This document shows, piece by piece, positions 7,742-17,499 of a DNA stretch of 64,000 nt. Both the position numbers and the translations under genes were made by a program. How positions within the stretch are numbered: the first letter of the stretch is position 1; every line of letters starts with the position of its first letter. The notes under the pieces were generated by a model that ran no database searches, was not told the DNA's origin, and worked only from the letters and a program-made list of their open reading frames with translations. This stretch comes from Paraburkholderia ginsengiterrae (GTDB taxonomy: Bacteria; Pseudomonadota; Gammaproteobacteria; Burkholderiales; Burkholderiaceae), in assembly GCF_001645125.1 (NCBI RefSeq), contig NZ_LXKA01000332.1, forward strand, positions 1 to 64,000, given 5' to 3'.

Positions 7742-9130
7742 CTACGCCTTATCCGACTTGCCGGCGGCGTTGGCGAGCTTGCTCAGCAAGCGATCGACCA
7801 GCCAGGGCTGCCGGTCTTCGTCTTCCGCGCGCTCCTTGCGCCGGATTGCGTCGCGCACGGTAATCGAGCCCACGTAACGGATCGGTTCAGGCGGGAAATA
7901 GCCCAACGGTCCATTCGTCAAAGGACTGCGCGTCCATTCGTTGTCCAGATCGAGCAATAATGACGACAGGATCTGCCCGCCCATATAGGTCGGCCCCACG
8001 CCGTTGCCGGAATAGCCGAATCCATAGAGCACGTTCGGTGCGCCGTCGAGCCGGCCGAAAAATGGGAAACCCGTAACCGACCGGTCCGATGGACCGTTCC
8101 AGCTCGCCGTCACCGGCACCTCGCGCAACGCCGGGAAGAAATCGTGCAGACTGCGCGTCAGATCGGCTTCATAAGGCGAGCGCTGATCGAACACCGGCGC
8201 GATCCGGCCACGCCATGCGAAGGTATTGCCGCCCTTGCCGAGCATCAGCCGGCCGTCCGGCGTGCTGCGATAGTAGTAGACGAAGATGCGTGAATCGAGC
8301 ACCGACACACCATCTTTCAGGCCCATCTGGTGCAGCAAATCCGGGCACTTCTCGGTGACGATCATGTCGCTGGAGACAACCGCCAACGTTCTTTCGAACT
8401 GCTTGAAGCGGCTCGCCATCCACGCATTGATCGCGAGCACCAGCTTGCGTGCCGTCACGCTGCCAGCCGGCGTGTTGACGGTCACACGTTCGCCGCCCGT
8501 GAAGTCGAGCATCGGCGTGCGTTCGTAAATGCGAATGCCCATTTCGATCGCAACGCGCCGCAATCCGCGCACGAGCTTGCCGGGATGAACCGTTGCCGCG
8601 ACCGGCGAATACACGCCGCCGAGATTGCGTGCCGAGCCGGAACGGCTCGCCACTTCCTCCGGTGGGAGATGCTGGTAGGAGTTGATGCCATGCTCGCCAA
8701 GCGCGGCAATCACCGGATCGAGCAGGCCGATTTGCGCGCGTGAGGTCGCCGTGTAGAGCGTGCCGTCGAGCCGGAGTTCGGCGTCGACAGCGTGCTCGGC
8801 ACAGAAGTCGCGAATCCGTCCCACCGCGGCCTCGGACGCCTTCACCAGGCGGATCGCCTCGGCCTCGCCGAACAGACGCCGCAGCGTGAAGAACTTCGTC
8901 GACCACGTCAGCAGGCAGCCACCGTTGCGGCCGCTGGCACCCGCCCCGCACAGATCGCTCTCGATGATCGCGATATCGAGAGCGGGGTTTTTCTGTTTGG
9001 TCTGGATGGCCGTCCACAAACCGGTGAAACCGCCGCCGACAATGCAGACATCGGCGGTGGTCGACCCTTGCAGGGCGGGCGCCAATGAACCATCGGCAAA
9101 GAGGGCTTGTTCAATCCAGAACGGACGCAT
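7742..9130 (-). CDS. FAD-dependent aminophosphonate oxidoreductase (DAO superfamily)
   Basis: This 462-residue flavoenzyme of the D-amino-acid/glycine oxidase superfamily has a dinucleotide-binding motif GGGFTG at residues 32-37. GAGASGRNGG follows, and a C-terminal segment (YGFGYSGNGVGPTYMGGQ) closes the FAD site. The subfamily is recognised by its consistent position in AEP transport and degradation clusters. The proposed reaction is oxidative deamination of AEP, or of an N-alkylated AEP, to phosphonoacetaldehyde, the same product as PhnW. Here it is the last gene of the operon, 72 bp after phnW. The ATG at 9130 has only a weak Shine-Dalgarno sequence. The substrate is inferred from context, not from residues. 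Confidence 0.82.
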   Translation of the reverse strand: MRPFWIEQALFADGSLAPALQGSTTADVCIVGGGFTGLWTAIQTKQKNPALDIAIIESDLCGAGASGRNGGCLLTWSTKFFTLRRLFGEAEAIRLVKASEAAVGRIRDFCAEHAVDAELRLDGTLYTATSRAQIGLLDPVIAALGEHGINSYQHLPPEEVASRSGSARNLGGVYSPVAATVHPGKLVRGLRRVAIEMGIRIYERTPMLDFTGGERVTVNTPAGSVTARKLVLAINAWMASRFKQFERTLAVVSSDMIVTEKCPDLLHQMGLKDGVSVLDSRIFVYYYRSTPDGRLMLGKGGNTFAWRGRIAPVFDQRSPYEADLTRSLHDFFPALREVPVTASWNGPSDRSVTGFPFFGRLDGAPNVLYGFGYSGNGVGPTYMGGQILSSLLLDLDNEWTRSPLTNGPLGYFPPEPIRYVGSITVRDAIRRKERAEDEDRQPWLVDRLLSKLANAAGKSDKA

Positions 9131-9202
9131 AGATAACTCGCATTGATGTGACTGTGTGATTCTCGTTGTGACTCACGCTATAACTCGCGGTGTAACCCGC
9201 GC

Positions 9203-10333
9203 TCAGGCCGGCGCCTGCGCCGATACCTGATTGATCCCCATCGCTTTCAGCGTATCGGCGATCGCCGCGACGGCGCCGGGAATGCCGGATTCGCCGAAGT
9301 GGCCGATACAGCCGACGCGAAACGTTTCCAGCTGGGTCAGCTTGCCCGGATACAGGATGTAGCCGCGCTTTTTCACTTCCGCATAGAACGTCTTGAAGTC
9401 GTAGTTGGGATCGTCCGGCGCATGGAACGTGACGATGATCGGCGCCTGAATCGACGGATCGAGGAAGGTCCGGAAACCGAGCGCGGCCATGCCTTCGATC
9501 AACGCCCGGCAATTGCTCGCATAGCGCGCACCGCGCGCTTCGAGACCGCCCTCTTCCACGTATTGCACGATCGCCTGATCGAGGGCCGCTACCACATGCG
9601 TGGGCGGCGTGAAGCGCCACTGTGTCGTGCGGTTCATATAGACCCACTGATCGTACAGATCCATCGCGAGCGAAGGGCTATTGCCTTCGCATTGTTCGAG
9701 CGTGCTGCGGCGAATGATCACAAAGCCCATGCCGGGGACGCCTTCCAGACATTTCCCGGAGGCGGCGACGACGGCGTCGAATGGCGTACGCCGCGCGTCG
9801 ATGTCGATGGCGCCGAACGAACTCATCGCGTCGACGATCAGACGGCGGCCGTGCTTCGCGACCACCTCGGCAATCTCGTGCAGCGGATTGAGCACGCCCG
9901 CGCCGGTTTCACAATGCACGAGCGCGACGTGCGTAATGCCGGGATCGGCTGCGAGTGCGCGATCGACATCCGCCGCCTTGACCTGGGTATCCTCGGGATA
10001 GTCGATGGTCTGATGACGGCGCCCAAGCGCGCGGCAAATCTTCGCAATACGCTGGCAATAGGCGCCGTTGTTCGGCACCAGCACATGTCCGTCGCGTGGC
10101 ACCAGCGTGCCGATCGCGGCTTCCACGGAGAACGTGCCGCTGCCTTGCAACGGCACGCATTCATGCGTGTCTTCGCCATGCACGATGCGCAGCGTCTGCT
10201 GGCGCACGCGGGCGGTGATCTGGTTGAAGTCGCCGTCCCACGATCCCCAATCGCGCAGCATGGCCTGACGCGTGCGATCGGAGGTCGTGAGCGGACCGGG
10301 TGTGAGCAAAACAGGTGCGGAGGACAGGTTCAC
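9203..10333 (-). CDS. phnW: 2-aminoethylphosphonate:pyruvate transaminase
   Basis: This 376-residue class V PLP enzyme converts AEP plus pyruvate to phosphonoacetaldehyde plus alanine. It starts [18 protein letters not shown], the conserved opening of PhnW. PLOP-family landmarks follow: [10 protein letters not shown] (phosphate binding, 63-72), [11 protein letters not shown] (PLP aspartate D168) and Lys194 in [10 protein letters not shown] as the Schiff-base lysine. Length and motifs are normal. The start codon is GTG, supported by AAGGAG six bases upstream. The gene follows phnU in the same orientation after a 76-bp spacer with 14-bp tandem repeats. It supplies the substrate for PhnY. Confidence 0.93.
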   Translation of the reverse strand: MNLSSAPVLLTPGPLTTSDRTRQAMLRDWGSWDGDFNQITARVRQQTLRIVHGEDTHECVPLQGSGTFSVEAAIGTLVPRDGHVLVPNNGAYCQRIAKICRALGRRHQTIDYPEDTQVKAADVDRALAADPGITHVALVHCETGAGVLNPLHEIAEVVAKHGRRLIVDAMSSFGAIDIDARRTPFDAVVAASGKCLEGVPGMGFVIIRRSTLEQCEGNSPSLAMDLYDQWVYMNRTTQWRFTPPTHVVAALDQAIVQYVEEGGLEARGARYASNCRALIEGMAALGFRTFLDPSIQAPIIVTFHAPDDPNYDFKTFYAEVKKRGYILYPGKLTQLETFRVGCIGHFGESGIPGAVAAIADTLKAMGINQVSAQAPA

Positions 10334-10364
10334 AACAGCTCCTTATCGATCTGGATGATTGTAT

Positions 10365-10406
10365 GGTTCAACTTCAGCGGTTCAACCACAGCGGTTCAAC
10401 TACAGC
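10365..10406. repeat. Three 14-bp tandem repeats between phnU and phnW
   Basis: Three adjacent copies of GGTTCAACYWCAGC run from 10365 to 10406, directly after the phnU stop in the direction of transcription. A degenerate partial copy overlaps the phnW start. They may be slippage products. Their intra-operon position leaves open an effect on mRNA processing or phnW translation. Confidence 0.75.
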
Positions 10407-10409
10407 GTT

Positions 10410-12137
10410 TCACCCACGGCGCGAGGTTCGCCATGCCTGGGTTCTACGCAACACGCCATGCGACACGCAGGCAAACAGCACACAGGCGAATGCCGCGGTC
10501 ACGAGGACCAGTGTGGCCATGGCCGCAGCCGGCCCAATCTGTCCGGCGTCGTCAAGATTGAGAATCGCGACGGAGGCCGGCTGGGTATCGGGGGAATAGA
10601 GAAACGCCACAGCCGATACCGTAGTCATGCCGTTGACAAACAGATAGCGCGCAATCTGCAGGATCGACGGCAGGCACACCGGCACGGTGACGCGCCAGAA
10701 CGTTTTGTAGAACGGCACTTTCAGCGAGGCCGAGACCGCTTCGAACTCGTTGTCGATCTGACGCAGCGCGGTGACCGCGGTCAGGTGGCTAGATGAGTAG
10801 TAGTGCACGACTGTGACAACGGCGAGTAGCGCCAGCGTGCCGTACAGGCCGTTCAAAGGGTTGACGGGCGAGTTGAACAGAAAGATGTAGCTGATGCCGA
10901 GCACGAGACCCGGCACGCCCATCGGCAGGATCGCGCACAGGTTGATAAAGCCGCGCAGCCAGCGTGGCCCACGCGTCTTCTCGACGAGATACGCGCCGCC
11001 GAACACAACGACGGTACCGCCTAGCGCCACGCACGAGGCCATTTTCAGGCTGTTTTTGTACGCATCGAAAATCCCGGCGCCGATCAGCCCCATCTTGTAG
11101 TGCTGCAGACCGAGACTCATCTGATACGGCCAGAACTTCACGAACGACGCGAAGACGGAAATGCCGACCACCGCCAGCAGCAGCGCACAGACGATTGCAC
11201 AATACCCGAGCATCGTCATGTCGAAACCACGTGACGGTTTGGGCTGGTACGGCGTCGAGCGCGCGCCGAGTTGCGACTGCTGCTTGCGGCGAATGAAGAA
11301 GTCGACGGCGAATGCCACCAATGCCGGACACAGCAGCAGCAGGCTGACCACCGCACTCCGGTTGAAGTCCTGCAAGCCGATGATGAGCTTGTAGATATCG
11401 GTGGAGAGCACCGAATACGGGCCGCCGATCACCACGGGCACGCCGAAGTCGTTGATGCAGATCGTGAACGACACCATGGTCGCGCTGATCAGACCATACT
11501 TCGCGCCCGGCAACGTGATCGTGAAGAACTTGCGCACGCGGCGCGTGCCCATCGCGTCGGCCGCTTCGTATAAGCGTCCGTCGGAGAGCGATAGCGCGGT
11601 CACCAGAATCATCAGCACATGCGGAAACGAAGCGTAGACCAGACTGCAGACGATGCCTGGCAGTCCATAGATCGAATGGCCGTGAAGCAGCGGCTTCAGA
11701 ATTCCCGAGTTGCCGAACCAGTAGATGAACGACACGGCGGACAACAACGTCGGCGCGAGCAGCGGCAGCAGCGCCACCGTGCGCACGGCGTTCTTCATCG
11801 GCATGCAGGAACGGGTCAATGCGTACGCAAACGTAAAGGCCATCGGAATCACGATCGCCGTCACGAGGCTGGCGACCGTGACCGAATGCAGCGTGGACCG
11901 CAACACGCCCGAGTCCGCCAGATAGCCGGTGAAATTGGCCAAGCCGACAAAGTGGCCATCCGCGTCGACAAAACATTTGCCGATCACCATCGCCAGCGGC
12001 AGCAGCAGAAACACGCCGAGAAACGCGGACATCAGCAGGAGCGCCAGTTGCGCGACCCGGTCGTGCCAATGACTTATCTGGCGCACCTCGGTGTGACTTT
12101 CGTCGGCACCGCGGCGCTCTGTCAGAACGGCGCTCAT
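10410..12137 (-). CDS. phnU: AEP ABC transporter, fused double permease (PhnU2 type)
   Basis: This 575-residue inner-membrane protein contains two binding-protein-dependent permease halves in one chain. The first (about residues 25-290) includes VTVASLVTAIVIPMAFTFAY and the coupling-loop region LYEAADAMGTRRVRKFFTIT. The second (about 320-565) includes ALRQIDNEFEAVSASLKVPF before its own C-terminal helices. Both carry the EAA-type loop that contacts the ATPase. Fused permeases of this size are typical of the AEP/iron-type family found in Burkholderia. The ATG at 12137 overlaps the phnT stop by four bases (ATGA). It works with PhnS and PhnT to import AEP. Confidence 0.9.
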   Translation of the reverse strand: MSAVLTERRGADESHTEVRQISHWHDRVAQLALLLMSAFLGVFLLLPLAMVIGKCFVDADGHFVGLANFTGYLADSGVLRSTLHSVTVASLVTAIVIPMAFTFAYALTRSCMPMKNAVRTVALLPLLAPTLLSAVSFIYWFGNSGILKPLLHGHSIYGLPGIVCSLVYASFPHVLMILVTALSLSDGRLYEAADAMGTRRVRKFFTITLPGAKYGLISATMVSFTICINDFGVPVVIGGPYSVLSTDIYKLIIGLQDFNRSAVVSLLLLCPALVAFAVDFFIRRKQQSQLGARSTPYQPKPSRGFDMTMLGYCAIVCALLLAVVGISVFASFVKFWPYQMSLGLQHYKMGLIGAGIFDAYKNSLKMASCVALGGTVVVFGGAYLVEKTRGPRWLRGFINLCAILPMGVPGLVLGISYIFLFNSPVNPLNGLYGTLALLAVVTVVHYYSSSHLTAVTALRQIDNEFEAVSASLKVPFYKTFWRVTVPVCLPSILQIARYLFVNGMTTVSAVAFLYSPDTQPASVAILNLDDAGQIGPAAAMATLVLVTAAFACVLFACVSHGVLRRTQAWRTSRRG

Positions 12138-13225
12138 TGGAGTCGCTCCTTCGCGGCGGAGAAGACGCACACGTGTTCGCGATTGATGGCGAGATTGAAC
12201 CGCGCCCCCGTTTGCAGGCGGGTGCGATGCATTTCGTGAAACGACAGATCGGCGACGATCTCCTGCTCGCCCAGCCCGTCCACCTTGAAACTCACCCGGC
12301 AGAACGCACCGAGAAATTCGAGCTTCTCGACGGAGGCCGGCAGCAGATTGTCCGCCTCGCTACCCGGCGCGCTGAGGTGAATGTCTTCCGGACGCACGAA
12401 GGCGGACACCTTCGAACCCGGCATCGCCTGTTGCGTTCCGCAGCCATAGCGCAGCGCGACGGAGCCTGCTTTGAGACTGCCGTCGCGTGCCACTTCGGCG
12501 GGGATCAGATTGACTTTGCCAATGAAGTCGGCAACGAACGGCGATGCCGGCTCACGGTAGATTTCGAGCGGCGTGCCGATCTGCTCGATCACGCCATGAT
12601 TCATCACCACGATCCGGTCGGCCATTGAAAGCGCTTCTTCCTGGTCGTGCGTGACCATGATGGTGGTCACGCCGAGGCGCTGCTGCAGCTGGCGGATTTC
12701 CTGGCGCAGCCGCACGCGCACGCGGGCATCGAGCGCCGAGAGCGGCTCGTCGAGCAGCAACAGTCCCGGCGAAGTCGCCAACGCGCGCGCCAGGGCGATG
12801 CGTTGCTGCTGCCCGCCGGACAGCTGGTTGGGATGCTTGCGCTGCGCATCCGGCAAGCCGACCAGTGCAAGCAGTTCGTTCACCCGCTCGGCAATCGCCG
12901 CGCGTTTCATTCTGCGGTTCACCAGACCATAGGCCACATTGTCGAAGATGGTCAGATTCGGAAACAGCGCGTACGACTGAAAAACGATGCCGTAATCGCG
13001 AAGCTGCGGCGGCAAGCGCGAAATATCGCGGCCGTCCTGCATGATCTGGCCGGCGCTCTGCGTTTCCAGACCGGCAATAATGCGCAGCAAGGTGGTCTTG
13101 CCGCATCCCGACGGTCCGAGGAAGCACAACATCTCCCCCTTCTTCACGCCGAGATTGATGTCCTCCAGAACCGGCGTGTCGTTGAACCGCTTATAGACCC
13201 GCTGCACGCTCAAATACGCTGTCAT
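12134..13225 (-). CDS. phnT: AEP ABC transporter ATP-binding protein (PhnT2 type)
   Basis: This 363-residue ATPase energises AEP import. Walker A is FLGPSGCGKTTLL, the Q-loop is FQSYALFPNLT, the ABC signature is LSGGQQQRIALARAL, and Walker B plus D-loop is LLLLDEPLSALD. The H-loop is VTHDQEEA. A C-terminal TOBE-like domain (about 240-363) is present, as in the spermidine/iron importer group. The ATG at 13225 has GGAGGAG just upstream and is preferred over a TTG four codons earlier. It is coupled to phnU by an ATGA overlap. Specificity for AEP comes from the neighbours. Confidence 0.92.
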   Translation of the reverse strand: MTAYLSVQRVYKRFNDTPVLEDINLGVKKGEMLCFLGPSGCGKTTLLRIIAGLETQSAGQIMQDGRDISRLPPQLRDYGIVFQSYALFPNLTIFDNVAYGLVNRRMKRAAIAERVNELLALVGLPDAQRKHPNQLSGGQQQRIALARALATSPGLLLLDEPLSALDARVRVRLRQEIRQLQQRLGVTTIMVTHDQEEALSMADRIVVMNHGVIEQIGTPLEIYREPASPFVADFIGKVNLIPAEVARDGSLKAGSVALRYGCGTQQAMPGSKVSAFVRPEDIHLSAPGSEADNLLPASVEKLEFLGAFCRVSFKVDGLGEQEIVADLSFHEMHRTRLQTGARFNLAINREHVCVFSAAKERLQ

Positions 13226-13258
13226 CTGCTCCTCCAATTACGCTTGCCTGCCTGCATG

Positions 13259-13286
13259 GAGGCAACGCGCCGTCGCGCGTTGCCTC
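13259..13286 (-). other. Strong stem-loop between phnS and phnT
   Basis: The perfect 11-bp arms GAGGCAACGCG and CGCGTTGCCTC enclose a 6-base loop in the 165-bp gap after phnS. No T-run follows, so it is more likely an mRNA-stabilising or partial-termination hairpin that raises binding-protein levels relative to the membrane components. A direct repeat of TACCGCACGT lies just beside it at about 13311-13341. Confidence 0.6.
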
Positions 13287-13390
13287 ATCGCGTCGTGTTG
13301 GGGGCGCACGTACCGCACGTATCGCTCATACCGCACGTGTCGCGCGCCTCGGTCTTCGTCAGGAATCGGCCTGATGCCTGATAGCCGGCC

Positions 13391-14446
13391 TTATTTCTGC
13401 TCCTTGCTGCCGTAACGCTTTTGCCAGTCGTCGAGAATGGCGTCGCGGTTCTTCGCGGACCAGGTGAAGTCGTTCTTCACGAGCAGTTCCGAATAGTTAT
13501 CCGGGATGCCCGAGAGCTTCTTCGCGACACCGGGGTAGGCCACGATCGCCCACCACTGCGCGGTGATTTCGTTGGCCTCTTTACTGGCCATGAAGTCCGC
13601 CAGCTTCCTGGCCGCTTCCGGCTGTTTGGTGGTTTTCATGATTCCGGTCGCTTCCATATCCCAGCCCAGCCCTTCTTTCGGGAAGATCAGGTCGATAGGA
13701 GCGCCTTGCGCCTGCAACTCATGTCCGCGGAATTCGAAGGAGATGCCGATCGGGAATTCGCCGGTGCCGGCCAGCGTGCAGGGCTTCGACCCTGAGTGCA
13801 CGTATTGCGCGACGTTCTTGTCCAGCGCGTCCATGTACTTCCAGCCCTTGTCCGTGCCGAACGTTTGCAGCCATGACGTCACGTCCAGATAGCCCGTGCC
13901 TGAGGACACCGGACTCGGCATCACCACCATGCCCTTGTAGACCGGCTTGGTCAGGTCTTCCCACGAAGTCGGCTTGGGCAGGTGGCGCTTCTCCGCCTCG
14001 ATGCGGTTGTAGCAAACCGTCGCGCCCCACACGTCCATACCGACCCAGTGCGGCGGCGTGTTGGCGTCGCTGTATTTGCGCGTCAGGCTGTCGAAGCCCT
14101 TCGGCGCATACGGCATCAGCATGCCCTGCAGGTCGAGCAGTGTCAGGCTGGATGCGGCGAGCCCGAGCACCACGTCGGCACGCGGATTGTTTTTCTCGGC
14201 CAGCAGTTTGGCGGTGACCGCCCCCGTCGAATCGCGCACCCAGCGGATTTCGATATCCGGATTGGCTTTTTCGAACGCGTCCTTGTACGGCTTCATCGCT
14301 TCGTCTTCCAGCGCCGTATAAACCAGCAACTGCGTTTTCGCCTGCGCGGTGTGGACCGCGCCAAGCGTGACAGCCGCCGCCACGAGGCAACGCAACGCCA
14401 TACCCAGACCACCTCGGTAACCGTTCAACCCCTGCTTTTCCTTCAT
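13391..14446 (-). CDS. phnS: AEP ABC transporter periplasmic binding protein (PhnS2 type)
   Basis: This 351-residue exported binding protein has a basic N-terminus, a hydrophobic core (LRCLVAAAVTLGAVH) and a likely cleavage after AQA at residue 36. The mature part begins KTQLLVYTALEDEAMKPYK, as in the iron/AEP binding-protein family, and continues with the hinge-region segment RADVVLGLAASS. It binds AEP in the periplasm and delivers it to PhnU/PhnT. The ATG at 14446 gives a normal signal peptide; 27 further in-frame upstream codons do not look like a leader. It is the first gene of the leftward operon, so it shares a 226-bp regulatory gap with phnA. Confidence 0.9.
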   Translation of the reverse strand: MKEKQGLNGYRGGLGMALRCLVAAAVTLGAVHTAQAKTQLLVYTALEDEAMKPYKDAFEKANPDIEIRWVRDSTGAVTAKLLAEKNNPRADVVLGLAASSLTLLDLQGMLMPYAPKGFDSLTRKYSDANTPPHWVGMDVWGATVCYNRIEAEKRHLPKPTSWEDLTKPVYKGMVVMPSPVSSGTGYLDVTSWLQTFGTDKGWKYMDALDKNVAQYVHSGSKPCTLAGTGEFPIGISFEFRGHELQAQGAPIDLIFPKEGLGWDMEATGIMKTTKQPEAARKLADFMASKEANEITAQWWAIVAYPGVAKKLSGIPDNYSELLVKNDFTWSAKNRDAILDDWQKRYGSKEQK

Positions 14447-14565
14447 TTTCAGACCCCTTGAGAAAGTGGCGTCGCTGCCAGCGACGAAAACGACCGGTGC
14501 TACGGGACCACTGCTTACTGCAACCATTCCGACCCTTGTTTTTACTCAATCGTGATTGTTGTCTG

Positions 14566-14597
14566 TTGTTGACAATCTACAAAGCATCAATTTTAAT
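14566..14597 (+). promoter_or_regulatory. phnA promoter with overlapping candidate PhnR site
   Basis: TTGTTGACAAT (14566-14576) matches 11 bases of the palindrome in front of phnR. It contains a perfect -35 box TTGACA (14569-14574), followed by a 17-bp spacer and TTTAAT (14592-14597), one mismatch from the -10 consensus. A second partial copy (ATTGTTGTC) lies at 14555-14563, towards phnS. Binding of PhnR here could control both divergent operons. Confidence 0.6.
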
Positions 14598-14657
14598 GTC
14601 AAGTATTGCCACATTTTGCCACACAACGCCTCACCACCAATACCCGACTTACCCTAG

Positions 14658-15908
<1,251 letters not shown>

Positions 15909-15921
15909 CCGGGGATCAGAC

Positions 15922-17376
15922 ATGAACGCTGTTGCGGAAACGAATACTCAATGGCAGGTGCGTCATGAAGCGCTGCGCATCGGTGGCGAAAAAATCTTTC
16001 GCGACGAAGTGATCGAAGTGCTCAACCCGTACGACGGCACGCTCGTCGGCACCGTGCCGAAAGCGACACTCGCGGACGTGCGCCGCGCGTTCGAATTCGC
16101 GCGCGCCTATCGCCCCTCCCTCACCCGGTTCGAGCGCGCGGCGATACTGCGACGCGCCGCCGAAGCGGTGCGGGCGCGCACGGAGGAAATCGCCGCCCTC
16201 ATCACCGCTGAGGCGGGATTGTGCAAAAAAGATTCGGTCTACGAAGCGGGACGCGTCGCCGATGTGCTGGTGTTCGGCGCCGGCGAGGTGCTGAAGGACG
16301 ACGGCCAGATCTTTTCGTGCGATCTCACGCCGCACGGCAAGAAGCGGCGCGTCTACACGCAGCGGGATCCGCTGCTCGGCGTGATTTCCGCAATCACGCC
16401 GTTCAACCACCCGATGAACCAGGTCGCGCACAAGATCGTCCCGTCGATTGCCACGAACAATCGCATCGTCGTGAAACCGTCGGAAAAAGTGCCGCTGTCA
16501 TGCTATCTGCTGGCGGACATTCTGCACGAGGCAGGTTTGCCGGTGCAGATGCTGCAGGTGTTGACCGGCGACCCGAGCGTGATTGCCGATGAGTTGATCA
16601 CGAATCCGGCTGTCGATCTCATCACGTTCACCGGTGGCGTTTCAATCGGCAAATCGATCGCCTCGCGCATGGGCTACCGGCGCGCGGTGCTCGAACTGGG
16701 CGGCAACGACCCGATCATCGTGATGGAAGATGCCGATCTCGACGAGGCCAGTTCGCTCGCCGTGTCGGGCTCGTACAAGAACTCGGGGCAGCGATGCACC
16801 GCCATCAAACGCATGCTGGTGCACGAGGCGGTGGCCGATCGCTTCACGGATCTCGTGGTGGAAAAGACCCGCGCGTGGACCTATGGCAACCCGGCGGATA
16901 GTTCGGTCGACATGGGAACCGTGATCGACGAGGCGGCCGCGCAGTTCTGCGAACGCCAGGTCAATGACGCGTTGTCGCGCGGCGCGCGCCTGCTTGCCGG
17001 CAACCGCCGCGATGGCGCGCTGTATTCGCCGACCGTGGTGGATCGTGTCACGCCCGACATGCCGCTCGTCAGGTACGAAACCTTTGGCCCGGTGTCGCCG
17101 ATCCTGCGCTTTGCCAACATCGACGAAGCGATTCGCATGTCGAACGGTACGGACTACGCGTTGTCGTCGTCGGTCTGCACAAACCGGCTCGACTACATCA
17201 CGCGCTTCATCACCGAGTTGGAGGTGGGCAGCGTGAACGTGCGCGAAGTGCCGGGTTACCGGCTCGAACTCACGCCGTTCGGCGGCGTGAAAGATTCGGG
17301 GCTCGGCTACAAGGAAGGCGTGCAGGAGGCCATGAAGAGCTTTACCAATACGAAGACCTACTCGCTGCCCTGGTAA
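15922..17376 (+). CDS. phnY: Phosphonoacetaldehyde dehydrogenase
   Basis: This 484-residue aldehyde dehydrogenase-superfamily enzyme oxidises phosphonoacetaldehyde to phosphonoacetate with NAD. Catalytic Cys292 lies in NSGQRCTAIKRM and the general-base glutamate in AVLELGGNDPIIV. The cofactor region includes SAITPFNHPMNQVAHKI and TFTGGVSIGK. The ATG at 15922 is used because the 46 extra in-frame codons upstream lie inside phnA. Position between PhnW chemistry and PhnA chemistry, plus linkage to phnA, supports the specific name over a generic ALDH. Confidence 0.93.
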   Translation: MNAVAETNTQWQVRHEALRIGGEKIFRDEVIEVLNPYDGTLVGTVPKATLADVRRAFEFARAYRPSLTRFERAAILRRAAEAVRARTEEIAALITAEAGLCKKDSVYEAGRVADVLVFGAGEVLKDDGQIFSCDLTPHGKKRRVYTQRDPLLGVISAITPFNHPMNQVAHKIVPSIATNNRIVVKPSEKVPLSCYLLADILHEAGLPVQMLQVLTGDPSVIADELITNPAVDLITFTGGVSIGKSIASRMGYRRAVLELGGNDPIIVMEDADLDEASSLAVSGSYKNSGQRCTAIKRMLVHEAVADRFTDLVVEKTRAWTYGNPADSSVDMGTVIDEAAAQFCERQVNDALSRGARLLAGNRRDGALYSPTVVDRVTPDMPLVRYETFGPVSPILRFANIDEAIRMSNGTDYALSSSVCTNRLDYITRFITELEVGSVNVREVPGYRLELTPFGGVKDSGLGYKEGVQEAMKSFTNTKTYSLPW

Positions 17377-17395
17377 GCGCGGGACACGTCGGCGA

Positions 17396-17429
17396 GCCTC
17401 CCGGCATGACTCCGGCCCGGCCGGGAGGC
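17396..17429 (+). terminator. Stem-loop after phnY
   Basis: The 10-bp arms GCCTCCCGGC and GCCGGGAGGC are separated by 14 bases, 20 bp after the phnY stop. No T-run follows, so termination may be partial or Rho-assisted. Confidence 0.5.
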
Positions 17430-17499
17430 GATTAGAAGCACGGCTCGCACTCGTCGCCCGTACAATTCCTCGCACGATTCGAGAGGAGACTGACAGACG

